A model generated the notes under the pieces. The model did no database searches. It was not told the origin of the DNA and worked only from the letters and a program-made list of their open reading frames with translations. Made by a program: the position numbers and the translations under genes. Shown piece by piece: positions 33,623 through 41,789 of a DNA stretch of 45,611 bases (positions are counted from its first letter, which is position 1; each line of letters starts with the position of its first letter). Source of the stretch: Planctomycetota bacterium (GTDB lineage Bacteria; Planctomycetota; PUPC01; DSUN01); assembly GCA_016872875.1 (NCBI GenBank), contig VGYW01000007.1, positions 1 through 45,611 on the forward strand. The letters run 5' to 3'.

Positions 33623-34104
33623 CTCGACGCCTCACCAATGCCTCCCCCATTATCTTTCTGGCGAAGCTCGATCGTCTGGACCTGCTGTGCCTTGGTGTGA
33701 ACGAGGTGCTCGTGCCTTCCGAGGTTCTGGCGGAGGTCAGAGCCAAGCGGGACGACGCGGCTCGGCAGACTGAGGCCAGGCTTGGCGTCTGGCTCAAAGA
33801 GTGCCCATTGACAAGGCCGGAATTGCTTCGGCTCCTGCCCGACCTTGGACCGGGGGAACGGCGCGTCATCGCTCAGGCGCTCCAGGAGAAGGTGAACAGC
33901 GTTGCGCTCGATGACCTGGATGCGCGGCGGACCGCCCGACGCATGGGCATCGAGCCCGTGGGGACCGTTGGGTTATTGCTCGCGGCCCGGAAGCGAGGGA
34001 TGCTCCCCTCCCTCGGGCGGGAGATGGAGCGCCTTCGATCTGTTGGCTTCCGTATCTCTGCGCCCCTGGCCCAGGAAGCCCTACGTGAGGCCGGGGAGAT
34101 GTAG
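33619..34104 (+). CDS. DUF3368 PIN-like toxin
   Basis: 161 residues of the DUF3368 family, a PIN-domain-like group. It begins with NASPIIFLAKLDRLDLL, where the first strand normally carries the D/N-x-S/x-P motif, then VLVPSEVLAEVRAK, LGPGERRVIAQA (the conserved GE...A helix), VALDDLDARRTARRMGI with the DD acidic pair, and GTVGLLLAARKRG. PIN toxins cleave RNA using three to four acidic residues. Here E and DD are present, while the first position is Asn-Ala-Ser rather than Asp. It overlaps the UPF0175 antitoxin gene by 4 nt and lacks a strong ribosome-binding site of its own, which fits coupling. The next gene starts 21 bp downstream. Confidence 0.87.
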   Translation: MTRRLTNASPIIFLAKLDRLDLLCLGVNEVLVPSEVLAEVRAKRDDAARQTEARLGVWLKECPLTRPELLRLLPDLGPGERRVIAQALQEKVNSVALDDLDARRTARRMGIEPVGTVGLLLAARKRGMLPSLGREMERLRSVGFRISAPLAQEALREAGEM

Positions 34105-34125
34105 CTGCTCATCGGAGGCTGAGGC

Positions 34126-35430
34126 GTGTACCCCATTGAGCCCCCGGCCATATACACCCACGACAGCGTGATGGCGGATGAGCGCCATCGCGCGCGGGTG
34201 GAGGGCGTGGTGCGCGCGCTGAGGAAGCCAGTCGAGCCAATCGCCTATGGGGACCACGAGCTGCCGGCGCTGCTGGCCGAACATGGGCTGCTCAAGAACC
34301 GCGTGCCGATGGGCACTTTGCCCGAGGTGCGCGACCCGATCCTGCTGTTCAACACGTTCCGCTGGGACGGCCGCTATGCGGAGCGCCTGGAGGCCCTCCG
34401 CTCCGTGGGCGCTGACCCCTCCTGGCACGCCATCCCGCTCCTGGGCTACGGGGCGTTCAACTGGGCGAACTACAATCTCGAAGGCGACCCGGCCCGCCAC
34501 GACAAGGTCTGCCGCCCCTGCTGGCGCATCCACCTCCAGAACGGCTGCGTCCACCACTGCCGCTACTGCCCGTTCGGCGGACTCCTCATCTGCTCGGTGA
34601 ACGTCGAGGAGTACTGCCACTGGCTCGGCCAGATCATCGAGCGCCACCCCTGGCAGACGACCTATCTGCTCGACGACGACGGTGACCCGCCCTGCCTCGA
34701 GCCCGAGCACGGCGTCCTGGGGCCGCTGATGGAGTTCTTCGGCCGCCAGAAGGGGCGCTACCTCGTCATCCACACGAAGACCTGGAACGCCGACTGGATG
34801 CGGGGGGTTGACCACAACGGCGGCACGATCATCGTCTGGAGCGTGAGCGGGGCGACCCAGAGCCGCCTCATCGAGCCGAAGACCGGCACCACCGAGCAAC
34901 GCATCAAGGCCGCACGCGTGGCCCAGGACGCCGGCATCCAGATTCGCTACAAGTTCAAGCCCATCATCCCCGTGAAGACCTGGCGCGAGGACGCTGCCGA
35001 GGCCGTGAGGCTGGTCTTCGAGAAGACCAACCCCGACGTCATCAGCCTCTGCTGCTTCATGTGGATGGACATCGAAGAGATGGTGCGGCGGCTGGGCGAG
35101 GAGCTGCTCGACGCGGAGTTCGTCCGGGCCGCCCGCGACGCCTGCGAGGCGACGAAGGACACGCGGACACAGCCCTTCCCTCTCGCCAAGCGGGCGGAGG
35201 TCTACGACCACTACCTGGGCGAAATCCGCCGCTGGAACCCCGACGTGCCGGTGAGCCTCTCCACCGAGAACTTCGAGATGTGGAAGCACTTCGGCCCAAA
35301 GCTCGGCTTCACCGCCACCAACTACGTCTGCGGCTGCGGCCCTGAGACCACCCCCGGCGCCCGCAGGCTGGAGTGCCATCCCTTCAAGGTTGCTGTCCGC
35401 GATGATGAGGGGATTCCTGGCACGTACTGA
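34126..35430 (+). CDS. Radical SAM protein, spore photoproduct lyase-like
   Basis: 434 residues. The radical SAM cluster motif C141-x3-C145-x2-C148 (NGCVHHCRYCPFGG) has the spacing used by spore photoproduct lyase and many other radical SAM enzymes. Other SPL-like segments are LVIHTKTWNADWM, AGIQIRYKFKPIIPV and VISLCCFMWMDIEE, corresponding to the barrel strands that hold substrate and SAM. It has an extra N-terminal ~100 residues and a Cys-rich end (YVCGCGPETTPGARRLECHP). Bacterial SplB is about 340 residues, so this is longer. No spore genes are in the window and the group is not known for endospores, so a different substrate is likely. The GTG at 34126 follows GGAGG (34114-34118) by 7 nt. 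It lies 21 bp after the toxin gene and may be co-transcribed with it. Confidence 0.8.
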   Translation: MYPIEPPAIYTHDSVMADERHRARVEGVVRALRKPVEPIAYGDHELPALLAEHGLLKNRVPMGTLPEVRDPILLFNTFRWDGRYAERLEALRSVGADPSWHAIPLLGYGAFNWANYNLEGDPARHDKVCRPCWRIHLQNGCVHHCRYCPFGGLLICSVNVEEYCHWLGQIIERHPWQTTYLLDDDGDPPCLEPEHGVLGPLMEFFGRQKGRYLVIHTKTWNADWMRGVDHNGGTIIVWSVSGATQSRLIEPKTGTTEQRIKAARVAQDAGIQIRYKFKPIIPVKTWREDAAEAVRLVFEKTNPDVISLCCFMWMDIEEMVRRLGEELLDAEFVRAARDACEATKDTRTQPFPLAKRAEVYDHYLGEIRRWNPDVPVSLSTENFEMWKHFGPKLGFTATNYVCGCGPETTPGARRLECHPFKVAVRDDEGIPGTY

Positions 35431-35466
35431 GCCCACCACGAAGACACGGAGAAGAGGAGACGATAG

Positions 35467-35490
35467 GGAAGGCAGGAATGCAGGAAGGAA
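35467..35490. repeat. Three tandem 8-bp repeats in a purine-rich gap
   Basis: GGAAGGCA (35467-35474), GGAATGCA (35475-35482), GGAAGGAA (35483-35490). They lie within a purine-rich stretch of about 35440-35520 in the 230-bp gap between two convergent genes. No gene is visible in the gap, and no paired complementary arm was found. Confidence 0.6.
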
Positions 35491-35660
35491 GAGAGGCGTC
35501 AAAGAGGGAAGGGGCCGTCGCGAGACCGCGTTGGCTTGGGAAAACTGAGAAGTCGAGACCTGACACCGGGGCGCGCAAGAGCGATGGAGTCGTGCGAGTG
35601 GCAAGTGTTGTGGTGGGTGCCGCAGGCTTCCCCAAGCTGTAGGGGGGGCCGGCCAGGCCT

Positions 35661-37916
35661 CTAACGGCGCGGGTGGCTGAGCTGAAGGTCGAGCTCGCCG
35701 AGGCGGCGAAGGTCGTCCAGGGCCGGGGCGAAGCGGGAGAGGTCCGCGGACCCCACGTTGTCCGCGGCGCGGTTCTCGTGCGAGAGCACCTTGTCCTTCG
35801 CACTCACGTCCACGCCCTCGTTGCCGAGCAGGTGGAGGGTGAGGGACGGGGCCTTCTGGACCTCCAGGTGGGTCCTGTAGAAGCAGTTGGCCCAGAGGAA
35901 GATGTCGAGCTTGCGCTCGCCGCGATGGACCACGGGGACGCGCGGGAGGCTGGCGTAGAACTGGTTGGGGCCGAAGAAGATTTCGCCCGCGTAGCCGCGG
36001 ATGTCGAGCACCGTGCCGTCTCGAGCCTTGTCGCCGTGGGTGAAGTCGACCTTGGCGCCCTGGATGGTGGCGCGCCCGGGCGGGTCGTCCGCCCCGCCCT
36101 CGAAGACGTAGCCGTTGTCGGCCTGCTCCACGTAGAAGTCGCTCATCACGATGCTCTGGTTGTCCCTCAGATACAGGCCGTGGGTGGTGATGGTGCTGAG
36201 GCGGGTCTGGAAGCCGAGGAGGCCATTCCTCTGCTTGCCTTTGCCCTCGACGACAACGGAGCCTTCATAGGAGCAGTTGAAGAGGAGCGTGGCCTGGGCG
36301 CTGTCCACCACGCGGATGTTGCCCTGGACGTGTGGGGCGACGACGACCGCCCGGCTCCCCAGCCCCCGCAGGTGCAGCCCCTTGCGGAACGGCTGCCGCT
36401 GGTACATGCCGTAGACGAACACGCCGTCGTAGGTCATGTGCGACGGCTTGTCCGAGCCGGTCTGGAGGATGTCAATCGCGTTGTTCATTGCGCCCGAATC
36501 GTGGTTGCCGACGGCCAGGTGTTCCAGCCGCATGTTGAGCGGGTCGTGGACTGCGACCATCGTGCCGCCTTCTGCGCCTTTCCAGACCAGGCGGCACATG
36601 AAGCCGCTTCCGCCGACCGCGTAGTCGCTGCCCGTGATGCGCAACGTGTCCGAGATGATGTAGGAGCCTGTGGGCAGGTAGGCGATGGCGCCTCGCCCGT
36701 GCTCGCGGGCCGCGTCAATGGCCTTCTGAATGGCCGCCGTGTCGTCGGCCTTGCCGTCCCCCCTCGCCCCGAAGTCGCGCCGCGCGTCGAACACGCGGGA
36801 GGGGACGACCGCAGTGTCCCTGAGGAACCGCTGCTCCGCGGAAGTGATGACCCCTGTGCGCTTGCCGGGCGGGATGTCGTAGACGATGGCCTTGTAACCT
36901 TCCTGGAGCAGGCTGGGCGCGCCCTCCGCGCGGTTCCCGGAGGAGATCAGGCGCTGGCCGGCCTTGTGTGCGCGGATGGGGGGCGCCTTGTCGAGCGGGT
37001 CAGCGAAGACGCAATCGAACATCATCACAGGCGCGCCGCCCAGCGACACGGCACCGTCCGAGCCTGTCCAGCCCGCCACGCGGCAGTCCTGGATGGTCAT
37101 CGGCGCGACCGGGTTGCCGTAGCGGAGGAACTGTCGCGAGCCGCGCGAGGTGCACCGCCGCACCGACGAGGCGTGCTCGGGGGCGGAGACGATGTCCGCG
37201 TCGAGGCTCCCCTCGAAGTGGGAGTTCCGCGCGTAGAAGTTGCCGTGCTTGCACTCGATGCCCACGCGGCAGCGGACGAACTCGCAGCCGTCGAAGGTGT
37301 AGTCGTAGTCGTTGAAGCTCACGAAGGCCACGCCGCGGCCGCAGTCCTCGAAGAGGCAGTTCTCGAAGGTCGTCTCGGCGAGGGCGAACTTGTCCTTCGG
37401 CTCCGCGAGGATGGCCGCGTCGGTGAAGCCGCGGAAGGCCAGGTGCTGGTGCCGCACCTCGGTCTCGAAGCGGCAATGGGAGTCGTGGTGGAAGCCGACG
37501 GCGGCCTTGCCCTTGCCGTCGAAGGAGAGGCCGACGAAGCGGCAGTAGGCCACACCGTCATCGGCAAACAGCTTGCCGCCCGGCTCGCCGTCCCAGGCCA
37601 GCGTGGTGTCGCGGCCGTGGCCGATCACCGCCACACCCACGAGCGGCCCCTTGAGCCGCAGGGTCGCGGTGACGCGGTACGTGCCTGGCGGCAGGTAGAT
37701 AGTGGAGCCCTGGCCGGCCTTGCCGAGCGCGGCCTGAATGGCCCCCGTGTCGTCGGCTGCGCCATCGCCCTTGGCGCCCAGGCTTTTCACATCCACCCAA
37801 TCGGACCGAGGCGTCCACGGCAGCGAGGGCACCTGTGGCCCCGCCGGGGCCGCGGCCCACGCAAGGTGTGAGACGAGAACGGCAGCAAGCGCAAGCCAAG
37901 ACTGTGAGATGCGCAA
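35661..37916 (-). CDS. Secreted right-handed beta-helix protein with two pectate-lyase-3 segments
   Basis: 751 residues. A signal peptide (SWLALAAVLVSHLAWAAAPA) is followed by two copies of the opening typical of Pectate_lyase_3/glycosyl hydrolase 28-like beta-helices: SLGAKGDGAADDTGAIQAAL followed by STIYLPPGTYRVTATL near residue 45, and DFGARGDGKADDTAAIQKAI followed by AIAYLPTGSYIISDTL near residue 380. Long beta-helix stretches come after each. Such proteins act on pectin, alginate or other acidic polysaccharides, or on phage-tail-like substrates; the catalytic residues cannot be placed here. The start is a TTG at 37916 preceded by AGGGGGAG with 5-nt spacing, directly before the signal peptide. 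The gene is single, convergent with the radical SAM gene and downstream of the restriction gene with a 256-bp gap. Confidence 0.8.
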   Translation of the reverse strand: MRISQSWLALAAVLVSHLAWAAAPAGPQVPSLPWTPRSDWVDVKSLGAKGDGAADDTGAIQAALGKAGQGSTIYLPPGTYRVTATLRLKGPLVGVAVIGHGRDTTLAWDGEPGGKLFADDGVAYCRFVGLSFDGKGKAAVGFHHDSHCRFETEVRHQHLAFRGFTDAAILAEPKDKFALAETTFENCLFEDCGRGVAFVSFNDYDYTFDGCEFVRCRVGIECKHGNFYARNSHFEGSLDADIVSAPEHASSVRRCTSRGSRQFLRYGNPVAPMTIQDCRVAGWTGSDGAVSLGGAPVMMFDCVFADPLDKAPPIRAHKAGQRLISSGNRAEGAPSLLQEGYKAIVYDIPPGKRTGVITSAEQRFLRDTAVVPSRVFDARRDFGARGDGKADDTAAIQKAIDAAREHGRGAIAYLPTGSYIISDTLRITGSDYAVGGSGFMCRLVWKGAEGGTMVAVHDPLNMRLEHLAVGNHDSGAMNNAIDILQTGSDKPSHMTYDGVFVYGMYQRQPFRKGLHLRGLGSRAVVVAPHVQGNIRVVDSAQATLLFNCSYEGSVVVEGKGKQRNGLLGFQTRLSTITTHGLYLRDNQSIVMSDFYVEQADNGYVFEGGADDPPGRATIQGAKVDFTHGDKARDGTVLDIRGYAGEIFFGPNQFYASLPRVPVVHRGERKLDIFLWANCFYRTHLEVQKAPSLTLHLLGNEGVDVSAKDKVLSHENRAADNVGSADLSRFAPALDDLRRLGELDLQLSHPRR

Positions 37917-37958
37917 AGTGGCTCCCCCTTGTTCAGGATGCCTTCCACGACCCGTGGT

Positions 37959-37987
37959 AGTCTGCCAGTCGTGCCGCGTGGTGTCAA
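37959..37987 (-). promoter_or_regulatory. Possible promoter for the pectate-lyase-like gene
   Basis: On the minus strand: TTGACA (complement of 37982-37987, perfect), 17-nt spacer, CAGACT (complement of 37959-37964, weak). It lies about 43 bp before the TTG start at 37916. Confidence 0.35.
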
Positions 37988-38006
37988 GTCAGCGCAGTTC
38001 GGGTGG

Positions 38007-38020
38007 CTGGCTATAGCCAG
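38007..38020. repeat. Perfect 14-bp palindrome
   Basis: CTGGCTATAGCCAG is a perfect palindrome in the 256-bp gap between the restriction gene and the pectate-lyase-like gene. It may be a regulator-binding site or REP fragment. Nothing else is recognised between 38021 and 38172. Confidence 0.6.
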
Positions 38021-38172
38021 GGGCGACAGCCGCAAAGCTCGGCGGGCCAAACATCCAATCTACGATCTGACCCCATGACCCGCTCGCCCAGGCCGCGGAG
38101 GGCCTCCAGTCGCGCGTCGTCCTCTACGCCCCAAAGTGAAGGAGCACGGGAGGCAGGCCGGCAGGACCACCA

Positions 38173-41100
38173 CTACGGTCTGAGGATGCTCGACACAATA
38201 CCGTTGATCTCGTCCAGTTCCGCCCTGAGCATCGCGCGGACCATGGCCCGGAGCTGGCCGATCGGCGCGCCTTGCGGAACCTGATTCCCTTCCAGAGCCT
38301 CCGCCACCCTCTCCGCGCAGTGGCGGCCCAGGCGGGCCAACGCCGCGTGCCGCGCATTGTGCGCGTCGAATTCCGGAATCGGCAACTCCAACACCTTCTT
38401 GTGGATGTCTCTTGGACCCCACAGTCCGCGGCTTTGCATGGGCTTGATGAGTTCGTCGACGATAGGGGCGTTCAGAACTGCGCAAAGATAATCAGCTTCG
38501 GCTCTGAACGCTGATTCGCAAAAGTACGTCACGCTCTCTGCCAGAAAGCCACGGGCATGAAGCTGCTGACCCTGGGCATGGAACGAGAGTTCTTCCTTCT
38601 CAACCACGCAGCACGTCAGATATGTTCCGGACTTATTGTACAAGACCATGCAACCTGTGTGTGGCTTCTGGGCAGAGAGTTTCCTGCGGTAATCCAAGCT
38701 GGCGAGCGCAGTTATGGCGCTGGCCTTTCGGCCCCGGCAATGGCGCCACGCCTGCTCGCACCTTTCTATCCACTTGGAGAGATGAACGAACCCCTGGGTT
38801 CGCGCAATGTCGGGTTCTAGAACCTGGTAGGAGTCGGCCAGTGGGACAATGGGGAGCACCAGGAGGCGGTACGGAAGGTGCCCGAAGGGGATCACGTCTC
38901 TAGAGAGCAGTGTGGCATACAGGAACTGGGCCTCAACGATGCCATCAAGGCGGAGGTTCTTATAGGGTGCCTTCGCGCTTTCCGTGCCGAATGGATCCGT
39001 CTCCAGCGGCGGCGTATTCGGGTCGAATCCGAAGGGCGACGCCATGATGCGGACGAACCAGAATGCGCGGGGCGCAATGTCGGCACCCCGAGCGAAACGG
39101 TCTTTGTATGGGCTGGCTGGCGATGCGGTGGCTCCCCTCTCGGCGCTCCAGAACGAGCGTTTGCCTATTCGGTTCAGGTAAAACCGGGTCTTTGTGGTGG
39201 TGAGGACTCTGCTTGCTCGCGCAAGAGGGGCATTCCTAAGCTCAAGCTCGCCTGACAGGATTTCCCCCTCTATGTCGCATTGCGGCGCCTCCCGCCCGGC
39301 GCGCTCGGCAAAAAGGACGCACGAGGAGATGTTGAACAAGGGCGTTACCTGCTCGCAGTCCCACAGCCCCTTGACAACGAGGGTATCATCCCTGTTCTCA
39401 ACGAAACAGAAGGTTCGCTGCCTCAGCGCGTCATGGTGGTCCGCTGAGAACAAGCTCTTGGGTAGCACAAAGGCGATGGTGCCGCCACTCTTGAGATACA
39501 AGTCGGCTGTACGAAGGAGGAAAAGGCTTGCCACCTCCAAGTTCGCGATAAGCTCTCCCCGGCCACTCAGTAGCCTGTACCGATCGGTAACCTGGGGCTT
39601 GACGAACTGCTGGTAATCACGATCCAGGTAATGATACGCAATCCAGGGCGGGTTCCCGATCAAGATGTCGAATCTGCCCAGAAAGAACAGCGGTTTGTAC
39701 GCGTTCTTCAGAACGAAAGACCAGATGCTGTCTCGACCCCTATCGAGCACCTTCTTGAGCGTAGCGGCAATGGTGAAGAGCGCTCTAGCAAGGGCCTCAT
39801 TGCCGGCGTATGGGTATGCCTGTGCCGTAAGGAACGCGAGGAAGGCGCTCAGATCAACCTTGCGTTCCCTGCCCCTGTTGGCATGCGCGAAGTCCCTTGC
39901 CACCTCTATTGCTTCGTCGTAGGTGTCAAGATTCCCGAGCAGCGCGTCGGGCACGTAAACTGTTTCGCCCTCTATCAGGATCTCGTAGCTTCCGCCCATG
40001 GCGTACATGCCAGGAATCTTGATCGTGTCGGTCAGGTAGATGGGCACAGAGAACCTGCCAGCGCGTTTCTTCAGTAGGTCCCCGAGCGCCAGGATATAGT
40101 TCGTCTTCGCAATCGTTACGGCCAGGGGATGAACGTCGGCGCCGCACACGCAATCTCGGATGTGTTTGAGGGTCTTCTGTGAACGGCCCAGGCGTTCCAG
40201 CTTTTCTCGGATGGTGAAATAGAGGAACGTACCGGAGCCGCAGGCGGGGTCAAGGACGGATGCCTCAGGGTTGCCGTCGAGCATCGCCCTGACCATTCTG
40301 TGGGCCAGCCAGTCCGGGGTGTAGAATTCGCCCAGGTCGTGGCGGGTATCGGGGTCAACAAGCTCCTGGTAGAGAGCCTTGAGCACGTCTTCCGAAAGGC
40401 TGCGCAGGTTGTAGCCCTTCAGAAGGCTGAAGAGCCAGCGGACCGCGTCGAGGCCGGCGCGGCTCACCGGCTCGCGCGCGAGCCACGAGAAAAAGTCCTC
40501 CTCTATGAAGTTCTCGATTCCCTGCGCCTTGAACAGCCGGCCTTCAAGGAGATCGAGCACTTGGTCGTCTGTGGGGAGACTGGCGGCCCCGGTCACGCGC
40601 CACCAGCACATGAGCTTGGCCAGGGTGGCGAGGTAGGTGTGGCGGACAAAGAGGGCATCGGCGGCGACCTGCTCTCCGTAGACGATGCGCAGGTACTTGT
40701 CCCACGTGTCGTACATGACCGAGAAGGATGGTTGCTCCTTCACCTCGCGCCACGCATCGAGGAGCGTGTGGCCCACGGTCAGGAAGGCGTGGCTGCGGGG
40801 GCCGAAGTCCCGAACGATGAGGTCTGTCGTTGGCTGAAGCGGCTCGTTGCGCAGGAAGTAGCGGTCGAGCCAGAAGAAGACGTCTGCGGGCCGCATCTCG
40901 CTCCAGTCGGCCTCCTCGTGAACGTTGAGGACCACAAGCTCCGGGGGCACGTCCTGGACGTCTTCGTCCGTCAGTGTCGGGGTGTAGCATACGAAGCGGA
41001 CGCCGTCGGTGGCGATGCAGAGATACCTGGCCCTGAGTCCCGGACGCTCCTGCGACCAGAGGATCGCGACATAGCGGCGCAGTTGGTCCTTGGCCTCCGT

Positions 41101-41415
41101 CCGCTTCTCGGGGATGCTCGCCTCGAACTCAATGATCACGTTCCCGAACAGACAATCGACCTCCCCCCGCAGGATGATGTCCTTCTGCTGCGCCTTGACA
41201 GTCTTCTCAATGCCGGAAGTATAGGCCTCTATGAACTCGGGTTCCGCGATGCCGAGGATCTCTTGGAGGAACGCGGCGAAGCGATGAGAGCGGGCGCTCT
41301 CTTTGTTCTGTTCCTCGACTTCCTTGAGGTAGCGCGGAAGAGCCTCCTTCCAATGGCCATCCCTGAGTTCGGGCACGCGGGTGGGGCCTTCGGGAAGCCT
41401 GGTCACTCTCGACAT
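38173..41415 (-). CDS. Type IIG restriction-modification enzyme (N6-adenine methyltransferase with N-terminal nuclease)
   Basis: 1080 residues, the usual size for single-chain Type IIG enzymes. The N-terminal ~120 residues contain D87 and E96-x-E98 (GEVDCLFGNVIIEFEA) followed by AKDQLRRY, matching the PD-(D/E)xK-like nuclease region of this family. A helical linker (DLGEFYTPDWLAHRMV) leads to the gamma-class adenine methyltransferase with motif I at D389-P-A-C-G-S-G (VLDPACGSGTFL) and motif IV NPPW at 588-591 (ILIGNPPWIAYHYL). The C-terminal ~350 residues are the target-recognition region, ending in a helix and EINGIVSSILRP. It should both methylate and cut DNA against foreign elements. Its first 13 bp overlap the RadC-like gene upstream. 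The target-recognition half (about 38500-39900) looks visibly less GC-rich than neighbouring genes, suggesting transfer. Confidence 0.9.
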   Translation of the reverse strand: MSRVTRLPEGPTRVPELRDGHWKEALPRYLKEVEEQNKESARSHRFAAFLQEILGIAEPEFIEAYTSGIEKTVKAQQKDIILRGEVDCLFGNVIIEFEASIPEKRTEAKDQLRRYVAILWSQERPGLRARYLCIATDGVRFVCYTPTLTDEDVQDVPPELVVLNVHEEADWSEMRPADVFFWLDRYFLRNEPLQPTTDLIVRDFGPRSHAFLTVGHTLLDAWREVKEQPSFSVMYDTWDKYLRIVYGEQVAADALFVRHTYLATLAKLMCWWRVTGAASLPTDDQVLDLLEGRLFKAQGIENFIEEDFFSWLAREPVSRAGLDAVRWLFSLLKGYNLRSLSEDVLKALYQELVDPDTRHDLGEFYTPDWLAHRMVRAMLDGNPEASVLDPACGSGTFLYFTIREKLERLGRSQKTLKHIRDCVCGADVHPLAVTIAKTNYILALGDLLKKRAGRFSVPIYLTDTIKIPGMYAMGGSYEILIEGETVYVPDALLGNLDTYDEAIEVARDFAHANRGRERKVDLSAFLAFLTAQAYPYAGNEALARALFTIAATLKKVLDRGRDSIWSFVLKNAYKPLFFLGRFDILIGNPPWIAYHYLDRDYQQFVKPQVTDRYRLLSGRGELIANLEVASLFLLRTADLYLKSGGTIAFVLPKSLFSADHHDALRQRTFCFVENRDDTLVVKGLWDCEQVTPLFNISSCVLFAERAGREAPQCDIEGEILSGELELRNAPLARASRVLTTTKTRFYLNRIGKRSFWSAERGATASPASPYKDRFARGADIAPRAFWFVRIMASPFGFDPNTPPLETDPFGTESAKAPYKNLRLDGIVEAQFLYATLLSRDVIPFGHLPYRLLVLPIVPLADSYQVLEPDIARTQGFVHLSKWIERCEQAWRHCRGRKASAITALASLDYRRKLSAQKPHTGCMVLYNKSGTYLTCCVVEKEELSFHAQGQQLHARGFLAESVTYFCESAFRAEADYLCAVLNAPIVDELIKPMQSRGLWGPRDIHKKVLELPIPEFDAHNARHAALARLGRHCAERVAEALEGNQVPQGAPIGQLRAMVRAMLRAELDEINGIVSSILRP

Positions 41416-41756
41416 GGCCTACAGTCCCCGTGGAGGATGATACGCCTGGCGATCTCCATTGCCGCGGCTATCCGGATGATCTTGACGTCCGAGAGGCCCT
41501 TGACGGCCAGGAAGCGCTCGAGCGGCTGGTTCGACATGCCCACGATTGACCCGAAGCGTGCCAGGAGGTCCTCGGCAATCTGGACGGCGCTCCTTCCCTT
41601 GATCCCGGTCGAGATCAGGATCGCGAGGAGCTCCGCCTCGCTGAGCGCGCCGGCGCCCTCATCCCTGAGCTTCCCGCCTGGATGCGCAGAACTTGAATCC
41701 ACGCCAAGTGCCTCGCTCGCCAAAGGACCCGGCACCCACAATACAAGGTGTATCAT
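41403..41756 (-). CDS. RadC-like N-terminal-domain protein lacking the JAB/MPN domain
   Basis: 117 residues. From about residue 28 it matches the N-terminal helical (UPF0758) domain of RadC: KLRDEGAGALSEAELLAILI, TGIKGRSAVQIAEDLLARFG, then the helix-hairpin-helix-like FLAVKGLSDVKIIRIAAAME and IARR. It ends there; the C-terminal JAB/MPN metalloprotease-like domain of full RadC (~225 residues) is missing, with no sign of it in the next frame. The gene overlaps the restriction enzyme start by 13 bp, so the two are translationally coupled and likely act together. The helix-hairpin-helix could bind DNA for the restriction complex (inference). The ATG at 41756 has GGAGGAG about 6 nt upstream; a TTG at 41780 lies in the GH84-like gene's downstream gap and is less likely. 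A promoter overlaps this start, so a later start is also possible. Confidence 0.75.
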   Translation of the reverse strand: MIHLVLWVPGPLASEALGVDSSSAHPGGKLRDEGAGALSEAELLAILISTGIKGRSAVQIAEDLLARFGSIVGMSNQPLERFLAVKGLSDVKIIRIAAAMEIARRIILHGDCRPCRE

Positions 41757-41780
41757 AGGTGTCTCCTCCCCCAAAGTCAA
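41752..41780 (-). promoter_or_regulatory. Predicted sigma-70 promoter for the RadC-like/Type IIG pair, overlapping the start codon
   Basis: On the minus strand: TTGACT (complement of 41775-41780, 5 of 6), 17-nt spacer containing the GGGGGAGGAG ribosome-binding site, TATGAT (complement of 41752-41757, 5 of 6). The ATG at 41756 lies inside the -10 hexamer. If this promoter is used, the RNA would start after that ATG. Confidence 0.5.
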
Positions 41781-41789
41781 GTGGTTTTG

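Noticed and set aside
35673..37871. 732-codon open frame opposite the pectate-lyase-like gene
   Set aside because: Shadow of the minus-strand beta-helix gene, whose signal peptide and two pectate-lyase-3 motifs are unambiguous.
38021..38172. Possible remnant of a coding sequence on the minus strand downstream of the restriction gene (a short frame with LEALRGLGERVMGSDRRLDV)
   Set aside because: It is under 60 codons, starts after a stop, has no ribosome-binding site and matches no family I recognise.
38173..41415. Apparent loss of the nuclease lysine (E96-x-E98 instead of E-x-K) in the restriction enzyme
   Set aside because: The segment IIEFEA ... AKDQLRRY resembles the usual form in this Type IIG group, where a lysine further along may serve. 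Inactivity cannot be inferred from this alone.
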